Shown here: positions 1-4,496 of the stretch, piece by piece
Layout of the letters: each line of letters opens with the position of its first letter
Numbering within the stretch: position 1 is the first letter of the stretch
From: JACRCE01 sp038043305
GTDB lineage: Bacteria; Desulfobacterota; GWC2-55-46
Direction: 5' to 3'
NCBI GenBank assembly: GCA_038043305.1
Contig: JBBTCG010000104.1
Location: 1-6,454, forward strand
Length of the DNA stretch: 6,454 nt
The notes under the pieces: generated by a model
What the model was told of the DNA's origin: nothing
Databases searched by the model: none
The model's input: only the letters and a program-made list of their open reading frames with translations
Translations under genes and position numbers: made by a program

Positions 1-20
1 TTCTTGAAAGAAAGGTAAGC

Positions 21-103
21 CCCCCGATTAAAACATTCCCCCGATAGAGACATTCCCTCGATAGAGACATTCGGGGGCAGGCTTGGGCAGGCTTGGGCAG
101 GCT
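21..103. repeat. Tandem array of hairpin-repeat units (17-bp x3, then 10-bp x2)
   Basis: Three contiguous 17-bp units lie at 21-37, 38-54 and 55-71. They follow the pattern CCCYCGATAGAGACATT; the first unit differs by having TAAAA where the others have AGAGA. The third unit runs into CGGGGGCAGGC (72-82), which completes the window's roughly 28-bp hairpin repeat. Two direct copies of TTGGGCAGGC follow (83-92 and 93-102). The array lies downstream of the minus-strand tatB gene. It looks like local slippage or amplification of one half of the hairpin repeat. There are no unique spacers, so it is not a CRISPR array. Confidence 0.85.
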
Positions 104-106
104 CCG

Positions 107-126
107 AACTTTAATAGGGAATAAAC
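107..126 (-). repeat. 20-bp dispersed companion repeat, copy A
   Basis: On the minus strand this reads GTTTATTCCCTATTAAAGTT, an exact 20-base match to 2505-2524 on the plus strand. In both places it lies downstream of a gene on the same strand (tatB here, the deacetylase there). In both it is followed after 4-5 bases by GCCTGCCC, the start of the hairpin repeat. The two parts therefore seem to form one composite repeat placed at gene 3' ends. Confidence 0.8.
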
Positions 127-137
127 AGCCGGGCTGA

Positions 138-165
138 CCCCCGATAGAAACATTCGGGGGCAGGC
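138..165. repeat. Hairpin repeat (28 bp), copy downstream of tatB
   Basis: The arms CCCCCGA (138-144) and TCGGGGG (154-160) pair perfectly around a 9-base loop, and CAGGC follows. The copy lies 20 bp past the tatB stop codon. On the minus strand it could act as a transcript-end hairpin, but no T-run follows in that direction, so intrinsic termination is doubtful. Related copies are at 55-82, 2530-2563, 2620-2647 and 4063-4090. Confidence 0.8.
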
Positions 166-185
166 AGCAACGAATATCGCCCGCG

Positions 186-431
186 TTAGGAGTCTCGTGC
201 TTTGTCACGGGGCGTCCCTGATTCGACATCATGCGGCCTCTGGGCGACATGGGTGCTGCGCTCCTCTACGTTTGCATCCCTGAGGCTTTTTTTGACCTCG
301 TCGCCGGCGCGCCTCAATTCGTTATATACCTTTGCGAGCGTCTTTGCCATGTCAGGGAGTTTATCAGGCCCTATGACAATGAGCGCCACCGCGAGAATGA
401 TAATCAACTCGGCAAACCCGATACCGAACAT
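186..431 (-). CDS. tatB: Sec-independent translocase protein TatB-like (TatA/B family)
   Basis: This 81-residue TatA/TatB-family protein is a membrane component of the twin-arginine pathway, which exports folded proteins. The chosen start (CAT at 429-431) gives MFGIGFAELIIILAVALIV, the family's N-terminal transmembrane helix. A hinge with GPDKLP at residues 20-25 and an amphipathic helix (AKTLAKVYNELRRAGDEVKKSL) follow. The glycine-proline before xKLP is typical of TatB, whereas TatA usually has FG there. The charged tail is shorter than in enterobacterial TatB. A longer in-frame reading to 542 would add 37 arginine-rich residues inside the upstream gene and is unlikely. The gene starts 7 bp after the usp stop codon, and a GGGGGG stretch in the usp tail may serve as the ribosome binding site, so the two are probably co-transcribed. 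No tatC is in the window, and a TatA role cannot be excluded. Confidence 0.88.
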   Translation of the reverse strand: MFGIGFAELIIILAVALIVIGPDKLPDMAKTLAKVYNELRRAGDEVKKSLRDANVEERSTHVAQRPHDVESGTPRDKARDS

Positions 432-438
432 GACTAAT

Positions 439-903
439 TCAACCCCCCGGCGGGACGACGAGCACCGGACAAGCCGCCTCTCTGGTAACGCGCTCGGTCG
501 TTGAGCCGATGAAAAACCTCTCCACCCCGGCCTTCTTGCCAAGGCTTCCCATGACGCAAAGTCCGATGGAGCGGTCTTTAATTGCCTTCAATATTTCCTG
601 GTACGGCTTGCCCGCGGCCGTAATAAGCTCGACGTTCCTGTAGCCCTTGAAATGTTTCGCGGCAAAGGCCGAGAGCATCTTTCCGGCGGAGAGCAGCATC
701 TCCTCATCAAGGCGTTCAAAGGACAGATGGGGCACGTAAAACCCGGAGGCGTCAAGAGAGGTATCAAGCACGTGGAGCACGATGACAGCGGCCTTATGTC
801 TGCGCGCAAGACTCAGCGCCCAGACAGCGGCGTGATTAGAGGATTCGGAAAAATCAGTAGGAAAAAGTATCCTCTCAATCTTTATAGTATCCTTTGCCGA
901 CAT
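439..903 (-). CDS. Universal stress protein (UspA family)
   Basis: This is a 154-residue, single-domain cytoplasmic Usp, the usual length for the family, which binds ATP or acts in stress tolerance. The N-terminal strand and loop RILFPTDFSESS (11-22) carries the conserved Asp17. VIVLHVLD (40-47) is the second core strand. The nucleotide loop is MGSLG (118-122) followed by IGSTTERV (132-139), and CPVLVVP (145-151) is the last strand. The family loop is usually written G-2x-G-9x-G-S/T; here ten residues separate G122 and G133, apparently a one-residue insertion. A GGAGGAG ribosome binding site lies five bases upstream of the ATG. The gene is first in a two-gene unit with the TatB-like gene. ATP binding is inferred from the motif; the actual ligand is unknown. 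Confidence 0.93.
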   Translation of the reverse strand: MSAKDTIKIERILFPTDFSESSNHAAVWALSLARRHKAAVIVLHVLDTSLDASGFYVPHLSFERLDEEMLLSAGKMLSAFAAKHFKGYRNVELITAAGKPYQEILKAIKDRSIGLCVMGSLGKKAGVERFFIGSTTERVTREAACPVLVVPPGG

Positions 904-908
904 ACGCG

Positions 909-915
909 CTCCTCC
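909..915 (-). promoter_or_regulatory. Ribosome binding site of usp
   Basis: On the minus strand this is GGAGGAG, ending five bases before the ATG at 903. It is a full Shine-Dalgarno match and fixes the usp start. Confidence 0.8.
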
Positions 916-948
916 ATATTATTCATGTCTCCTGCGTGAGACAATCAT

Positions 949-954
949 ATTATA
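949..954 (-). promoter_or_regulatory. Candidate -10 element for usp-tatB
   Basis: The minus strand reads TATAAT about 46 bases upstream of the usp ATG. I find no good -35 hexamer at 16-18 bases (the sequence there is about AAGAGT), so the promoter may be weak, activator-dependent or use another sigma factor. Confidence 0.4.
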
Positions 955-985
955 CCGTTGCCGTGGTTGCAACTCTTTTATGTTG

Positions 986-1014
986 TTGACAAGGCCGCGC
1001 GAATCCCGTAATAT
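986..1014 (+). promoter_or_regulatory. Sigma-70-type promoter upstream of the deacetylase gene
   Basis: A perfect TTGACA (986-991) is followed, after exactly 17 bases, by TAATAT (1009-1014; 4 of 6 to TATAAT). Transcription would begin near 1021. The MITE-like element at 1048-1200 would then lie inside the roughly 200-base untranslated leader of the deacetylase mRNA. Confidence 0.6.
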
Positions 1015-1047
1015 TTCAAAAAAGCGGCCGTGTTTGCATGATGGAAA

Positions 1048-1200
1048 CTTAACAGGGTGCTGAAAAATACCAAAATCGCTAAGGCTGCTCAAATCTTCCC
1101 ATTGCAAAAATGAAAAGACGCAATGGGAACCCAGCCAGATGCAAGGCGTCGAGGAACGACGAATGCGACGCAGATGGGCGTTTTTCAGCAGCCTGCTAAG
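1048..1200. mobile_element. MITE-like element with terminal inverted repeats (153 bp)
   Basis: The left end 1048-1071 and the reverse complement of the right end 1177-1200 match at 20 of 24 positions, sharing the core TGCTGAAAAA. Inside is a perfect 10-bp inverted repeat, TTCCCATTGC (1096-1105) against GCAATGGGAA (1120-1129), with a 14-base loop. A further short pair is GCGTCG (1146-1151) with CGACGC (1166-1171). There is no transposase frame. Terminal repeats, small size and no coding capacity fit a non-autonomous miniature element. I recall similar sequences ending in TTTTTCAGCAGCCTG scattered in Deltaproteobacteria-like genomes, but that is memory only. I could not identify a clear target duplication. 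Confidence 0.7.
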
Positions 1201-1211
1201 AAATCCATGAC

Positions 1212-1218
1212 AGGAGAG
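1212..1218 (+). promoter_or_regulatory. Ribosome binding site deciding the GTG start of the deacetylase
   Basis: AGGAGAG ends four bases before the GTG at 1223. It lies only 12 bases after the end of the MITE-like element. It favours this GTG over the ATG at 1231, which is in another frame. Confidence 0.65.
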
Positions 1219-1222
1219 ATTA

Positions 1223-2482
1223 GTGGCGCCATGGCCTGTAAAGACCGTAAGTCCAGCTTCCCCCGGCCACAGTCCACAGCTGATAGTTGTTACGTTCCTT
1301 GCCGTTTTTGGAGTCCTGATATTCTTCCGGCCTTCAGCCTCTCATGCCGACGCCGCTCTCAACGTCTCCAGTGAAATCGCCCTGCTAATCCCAGAAAAGA
1401 AACATGACGAGCCGGTTCAATCGTCTCTATCCATGTCCTCGCATGTTTTAAGCGGGGAAAGGCCGCCCCGCGTGCCTGACCGGCAAGGAAAGCCGATCTC
1501 CGTCAACATGGAAGCCGTCATGCCGCATCTGACGACGCATCTACGCGGAGCAAGGCATCTCAATAAGCCGACAGACGACTTCTTGCCGATTCAGGAGAGG
1601 CGTTGGACAATCGGGATGATAAAGATGCCTGACATGGAGTTGGAGAGACCATTGGCAAGCGCCCCCTCCGACGGGCGCCGCCAATGGGATGAGTACACGC
1701 CTCCAGACATAACGCGCGGAAGCGATCAAAAGATGCGCCTGACCATAACCTTTGACGGCGGGTCCGAGGATGACGACGCTGAGAGGATACTTGACGCGCT
1801 TTCAACAAGGGGTCTAAAGACCACCATCTTTCTGACCGGCTTATTTATAAGAAAATATCCGGCGCTCGTAAGGAGGATGCTCCTTGACGGCCACGAAATC
1901 GGCAACCATACCATGACCCATCCGCACCTTACGGATTTTGAAAGGACGCTGAGACACAAGACACTCTCCGGCGTGGACAAGGCTCTGGTTCAAAGGGAGC
2001 TTAGAGACGCGGCCGAGGCTCTCAAGGCCGTAACCGGAGAGGAGATGAGCCCCCTATGGAGGGCGCCTTACGGCGAGGTAAACGACGAGATACGGCGCTG
2101 GGCTTTTGAGGCGGGTTATATTCATATAGGCTGGACAAGCAACAACAAAAAAAAGGAAAGCCTCGATACGCTCGACTGGGTAAGCGACAGGAAGTCCAGA
2201 TTTTACCGGTCGCCCTACGAGATAAAAAAACGCATACTTGATTTCGGCAAGGACGGCAACGGGATAAACGGCGGCATAGTGCTGATGCACCTAGGAACCG
2301 GCAGAAAGTCCGACAGGGCGGCCTCCATACTGCCTGACCTGCTCGACGCCCTTTTACGACGCGGCTATGAACTGGTGAAGGTTTCCGATCTCGTGGATTC
2401 AACGACGCAGTTTCAGGCGGTCAAATCCGTCAGGAAGGAACGCATGCTCGAAGGGATGGTAAGGCTTACCCCGGCGCAGTGA
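1223..2482 (+). CDS. Secreted polysaccharide deacetylase (NodB-homology, CE4 type)
   Basis: A 419-residue metal-dependent de-N-acetylase likely acting on envelope or exopolysaccharide N-acetyl sugars in the periplasm or outside the cell. Residues 1-44 look like a long signal peptide: hydrophobic LIVVTFLAVFGVLIFF at 20-35, with possible cleavage after SHA. Residues 45-170 are a region of no recognised fold, rich in Pro and charge. The NodB domain spans about 171-393. Its motifs are TFDGG (176-180, base Asp178), HTMTH (229-233, metal His229 and His233), RAPYG (280-284), LDW (317-319) and IVLMH (352-356, His356). In most CE4 enzymes motif 1 is TFDDG, and the second Asp binds the metal. Here that position is Gly179, as in other divergent CE4 members, though an acidic run EDDD (182-185) follows closely. 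The start is GTG with a good ribosome binding site. The gene ends in tandem stops (TGA TAA), followed by a strong terminator. Substrate cannot be told from sequence. Confidence 0.9.
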   Translation: MAPWPVKTVSPASPGHSPQLIVVTFLAVFGVLIFFRPSASHADAALNVSSEIALLIPEKKHDEPVQSSLSMSSHVLSGERPPRVPDRQGKPISVNMEAVMPHLTTHLRGARHLNKPTDDFLPIQERRWTIGMIKMPDMELERPLASAPSDGRRQWDEYTPPDITRGSDQKMRLTITFDGGSEDDDAERILDALSTRGLKTTIFLTGLFIRKYPALVRRMLLDGHEIGNHTMTHPHLTDFERTLRHKTLSGVDKALVQRELRDAAEALKAVTGEEMSPLWRAPYGEVNDEIRRWAFEAGYIHIGWTSNNKKKESLDTLDWVSDRKSRFYRSPYEIKKRILDFGKDGNGINGGIVLMHLGTGRKSDRAASILPDLLDALLRRGYELVKVSDLVDSTTQFQAVKSVRKERMLEGMVRLTPAQ

Positions 2483-2504
2483 TAACTGATACCCCTTCCT
2501 TGGT

Positions 2505-2524
2505 GTTTATTCCCTATTAAAGTT
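2505..2524 (+). repeat. 20-bp dispersed companion repeat, copy B
   Basis: This is an exact match to the reverse complement of 107-126. It lies between the deacetylase stop codon and the terminator hairpin, in the same orientation relative to the upstream gene as copy A. Confidence 0.8.
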
Positions 2525-2529
2525 TTTTG

Positions 2530-2569
2530 GCCTGCCCCCCGATAGATACCTTCGGGGGCAGGCTTTTTT
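2530..2569 (+). terminator. Rho-independent terminator of the deacetylase, made from a hairpin repeat
   Basis: The arm GCCTGCCCCCCGA (2530-2542) pairs with TCGGGGGCAGGC (2552-2563) with one bulged C, giving a 12-bp GC-rich stem. Six T bases follow (2564-2569). The T-run is on the plus strand, as expected for the deacetylase. The stem is a long-armed member of the repeat family found elsewhere in the window. Confidence 0.85.
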
Positions 2570-2604
2570 CAAAAAAGGTAGGTGCAAATCAAACCGTATT
2601 CGTT

Positions 2605-2610
2605 TATAAT
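2605..2610 (+). promoter_or_regulatory. Candidate -10 element for the CsgG-like gene
   Basis: TATAAT lies 59 bases upstream of the ATG. The hexamer 17 bases further upstream (2582-2587, GTGCAA) matches TTGACA at only three positions. A promoter here makes sense because a strong terminator lies just upstream. Confidence 0.5.
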
Positions 2611-2619
2611 AGCCTAACA

Positions 2620-2647
2620 CCCCCGCTTCATACACGCGAGGGCAAGC
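2620..2647. repeat. Hairpin repeat (28 bp), variant copy in the CsgG-like leader
   Basis: It begins CCCCCG and ends CGAGGGCAAGC, the same framework as the 138-165 copy (CCCCCG, 11 variable bases, CGGGGGCAGGC). The loop is different (CTTCATACACG). The arms CCCCCGC and GCGAGGG pair with one mismatch. It falls between the predicted promoter and the ribosome binding site of the CsgG-like gene, so it would be transcribed as a leader hairpin. Confidence 0.65.
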
Positions 2648-2669
2648 ATATTCAAAGGCGGTCATTCCG

Positions 2670-4031
2670 ATGAAGATGAAAAAAGGTATTGCCGTACTCC
2701 TAATCTTTGCCGTTGCGCTGATTATCGCGCCGCATCGCGCAGATGCGGAGTTCAAGAAGACCAAGATAGCGGTGCTTGACTTTGCCCTTCAGGGCGAGGG
2801 GTTTGAGACGCAGGACATGGGCAAGATTGTCGCTGAATGGATTGTAACCGGCCTTGTGCAAGCGGGCAGGTTCAATGTGGTTGAACGGGGGCTTTTGCAG
2901 AAGATACTCAAGGAGCAGGAGCTTCCCATGTACGGCATAGTGGACACCAAGGGCGCGGCAAAGACCGGCATGATAGTCGGCGCAAAGATCGTGATAACCG
3001 GCTCAGTGATGAAGCTCAAGGACTACATGGAGGTGAGCGCGCGCCTCATTGACGTGGAGGACGGCTCCATAATCGCGGCGGAAAAGGTCAAGACCGACAG
3101 AACCGGGAGGCTTGAGGACCTCGTATCGCAGATGGTAACGAAGATCATCCTCGACTTCCCGCTTGAGGGCTACATTGTCCAGCGCTCCGATAAGAACGCA
3201 ATCGTGGACATTGGAAGGAACTCCGGGGCAAAGTCCGGCAAGAGATTCATCGTATATAAAGAGGGCAAGGCCATAAAGCACCCCAAGACGGGAGAGGTGC
3301 TTGACGTTGAGAAGATAGAGATCGGCGAGATAGAGATACGCGACGTAAAGGAAAAGACCGCCTCGGCAGTCATACTGCGCGAGACCGCTCCGTACAAGGT
3401 GGAGTACGGCAACCTTGTAAGAAGCCTCGTTGAGAAGGAAGCCTCCTCGACATCCGATTCGATGCCGAACAAGGACGATCATTTCGACGGCTCGGAGTTC
3501 GACACCAGCGGGGCAATGAAGACGCTCGGCTCGTTCAACGTGGGCGACACCTACTTTGTAGCGACTACGCTGCACGCCGGCGGAAGAAAGAGCGTCATTT
3601 CATGGGAAAACCGCACCGACCAGAGCGCCATACCGGCAGGCGAGAAGGTTACCATCACCATGATAACCCCTAAGTTCATAAAATTCAAATGGAGCGGCCG
3701 TGAGCATATCTTCTTGTATCATCAGGCAAAGAAGCCCAATCACGCAATGCTTCTTTCCAAGTTTTTCTCAACTGAAAATCCATTGTCAGGCATGGAAGGC
3801 TATTCGCCGGATGTCAAGTTTGCCCTCTCTCAGGGGAAGTTGACCATTGGCATGACCATGCGTCAGGCCTTACTCTCAAAAGGCGTTCCCTACAAGGCTG
3901 GCGGCAGAAAGACCGTTGACATGGGCATTGAAGAGGTACTCAAGACAACGGAATGGAGATACTCGCAGGGCAAGTTTGATACGCTTCAGGTGTACTTCGC
4001 CGGGGATAAGATAATAAAGATAGAGGACTGA
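2670..4031 (+). CDS. Secreted CsgG-family protein with BamE-like C-terminus
   Basis: A 453-residue exported protein. Residues 1-26 form a signal peptide (MKMKKG, then a hydrophobic core) with likely cleavage at ADA/EF. There is no lipobox Cys, unlike CsgG, the outer-membrane curli secretion lipoprotein. The CsgG/FlgO-like domain (about 31-163) shows KIAVLDF (32-38), GRFNVVERGLLQKILKEQ (66-83), GAKIVITGSV (104-113) and ARLIDVEDGSII (124-135). Residues 165-253 (VDIGRNSGAKSGKRFIVYKEG, then EIGEIEI) resemble the C-terminal domain of FlgT-type proteins. An acidic, Ser-rich linker (256-280) leads to an unrecognised beta-rich segment (284-352). The end (390-453: LTIGMTMRQALLSKGVPY, TTEWRYSQGKFDTLQVYF, KIIKIE) resembles SmpA/BamE-like folds. 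Role is unknown; an envelope-associated assembly or stress function is inferred. No curli genes are nearby. The start is ATG with AAAGGCGG eight bases upstream. Confidence 0.8.
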   Translation: MKMKKGIAVLLIFAVALIIAPHRADAEFKKTKIAVLDFALQGEGFETQDMGKIVAEWIVTGLVQAGRFNVVERGLLQKILKEQELPMYGIVDTKGAAKTGMIVGAKIVITGSVMKLKDYMEVSARLIDVEDGSIIAAEKVKTDRTGRLEDLVSQMVTKIILDFPLEGYIVQRSDKNAIVDIGRNSGAKSGKRFIVYKEGKAIKHPKTGEVLDVEKIEIGEIEIRDVKEKTASAVILRETAPYKVEYGNLVRSLVEKEASSTSDSMPNKDDHFDGSEFDTSGAMKTLGSFNVGDTYFVATTLHAGGRKSVISWENRTDQSAIPAGEKVTITMITPKFIKFKWSGREHIFLYHQAKKPNHAMLLSKFFSTENPLSGMEGYSPDVKFALSQGKLTIGMTMRQALLSKGVPYKAGGRKTVDMGIEEVLKTTEWRYSQGKFDTLQVYFAGDKIIKIED

Positions 4032-4052
4032 CGACGTTCAAATAAGTCCCAT

Positions 4053-4106
4053 CCCCGCTTAAGCCTGCCCTCGAATGTCTTTATCGGGGGACACGCGAGG
4101 ACAAGC
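4053..4106. repeat. Hairpin repeat apparently interrupted by an inverted copy of the same family
   Basis: The outer parts CCCCGCTT (4053-4060) and ACACGCGAGGACAAGC (4091-4106) match the two halves of the 2620-2647 copy with one mismatch. Between them, 4061-4090 holds a minus-oriented family copy: GCCTGCCCTCGA (4063-4074), a loop, and TCGGGGG (4084-4090). In the 2620-2647 copy only CAT stands in that place. This looks like one repeat inserted into another. Confidence 0.65.
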
Positions 4107-4171
4107 CTGCGGAGCATCTGTTCCTGATGTTCAAGCGTATTTTCGGGTTTGCAAGGTGCGTTACCGGGCAG

Positions 4172-4250
4172 CCGTAGATTGGGCTGCGTTTTTCAACACT
4201 GCAAATCTGACGCTTCGTTTGTTGGGTTACGCTGCGCTAACCAAACCTAT
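4172..4250. repeat. REP-like palindromic unit
   Basis: GTTGGGTTA (4221-4229) and TAACCAAAC (4238-4246) pair with one mismatch around CGCTGCGC. The left flank CGTAGATTGGG (4173-4183) resembles the reverse complement of the right flank CCAAACCTATG (4241-4251). I recall similar TTGGGTTACGC-type palindromes as common dispersed repeats in many bacteria. Boundaries are approximate. Confidence 0.45.
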
Positions 4251-4270
4251 GATGCGCGTCAGCACCTCTG

Positions 4271-4299
4271 AGAGAGGAGATAGAACCGGCCTCTTTTTT
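4271..4299 (+). terminator. Weak terminator-like stem with T-run downstream of the CsgG-like gene
   Basis: AGAGAGG (4271-4277) can pair with CCTCTTT (4290-4296) with one G-T pair and a 12-base loop. A run of six T follows from 4294. The same AGAGG could instead pair with CCTCT at 4265-4269, so two stems compete. It is 240 bases past the CsgG-like stop codon. Confidence 0.35.
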
Positions 4300-4455
4300 C
4301 CTCTAATATTTTTTTCTTATTCTTTTACGGCATTCTGTGTTATTATAAAAGATTAGCGTTAGTTGGCGCCGCCCGGTCAGTGCCTGCTGTGTATTGGTTG
4401 ACCCTCCTATTTTTCAACCTCACCCAGTTTAACCTTAATAATCTTGCCTGGACCG

Positions 4456-4472
4456 GCTCAATTGGATTGAGC
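4456..4472 (+). promoter_or_regulatory. Leader hairpin just upstream of the rhlE ribosome binding site
   Basis: GCTCAAT (4456-4462) and ATTGAGC (4466-4472) form a perfect 7-bp stem with a TGG loop, 11 bases before GGAG (4484-4487). It could influence translation of the helicase mRNA; this is an inference from position only. Confidence 0.4.
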
Positions 4473-4496
4473 AGGCTGATTCTGGAGTAGAATACC

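Larger units (their letters stand above)
904..1222. other. Divergent intergenic region between usp and the deacetylase
   Basis: These 319 bases hold no convincing gene. They contain a candidate minus-strand promoter for usp, a plus-strand promoter for the deacetylase (986-1014) and a MITE-like element (1048-1200). The remaining bases show nothing recognisable. Short reading frames here lie across the element and lack family features. Confidence 0.7.
4032..4496. other. Gene-free, repeat-rich intergenic region before rhlE
   Basis: These 465 bases hold no supported gene. In order they carry a nested hairpin repeat (4053-4106), a REP-like palindromic unit (about 4172-4250), a weak terminator-like stem with a T-run (4271-4299), an AT-rich stretch with a -10-like TATTAT (4341-4346) and no good -35, and a small leader hairpin (4456-4472). 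A 93-codon frame from 4075 runs through the repeats, with a low-complexity Phe-rich end, and looks accidental. Confidence 0.7.

Noticed and set aside
21..102. Possible CRISPR array
   Set aside because: The units are contiguous direct repeats of 17 and 10 bp with no unique spacers, and they belong to the local hairpin repeat family.
432..542. N-terminal extension of the TatB-like protein
   Set aside because: The extra 37 residues are arginine-rich, lie inside usp, and would bury the conserved membrane N-terminus of the Tat family.
919..1107. 62-codon minus-strand frame upstream of usp
   Set aside because: Its N-terminal part is encoded by the MITE-like element and it covers the usp promoter region; no family resemblance.
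1123..1374. 83-codon plus-strand frame at the start of the deacetylase
   Set aside because: It begins inside the MITE-like element and overlaps the signal-peptide region of the deacetylase in another frame.
2022..2402. 126-codon minus-strand reading frame
   Set aside because: It is antisense to the conserved NodB domain and its Arg/Cys-rich composition is typical of a shadow frame.
3003..3575. 190-codon minus-strand reading frame
   Set aside because: It lies wholly antisense to the well-supported CsgG-like gene and has no recognisable domain or ribosome binding site.
4075..4356. 93-codon plus-strand frame in the spacer before rhlE
   Set aside because: It starts inside the nested hairpin repeat, crosses the REP-like unit and the T-rich stretch, and has no plausible ribosome binding site or known domain.
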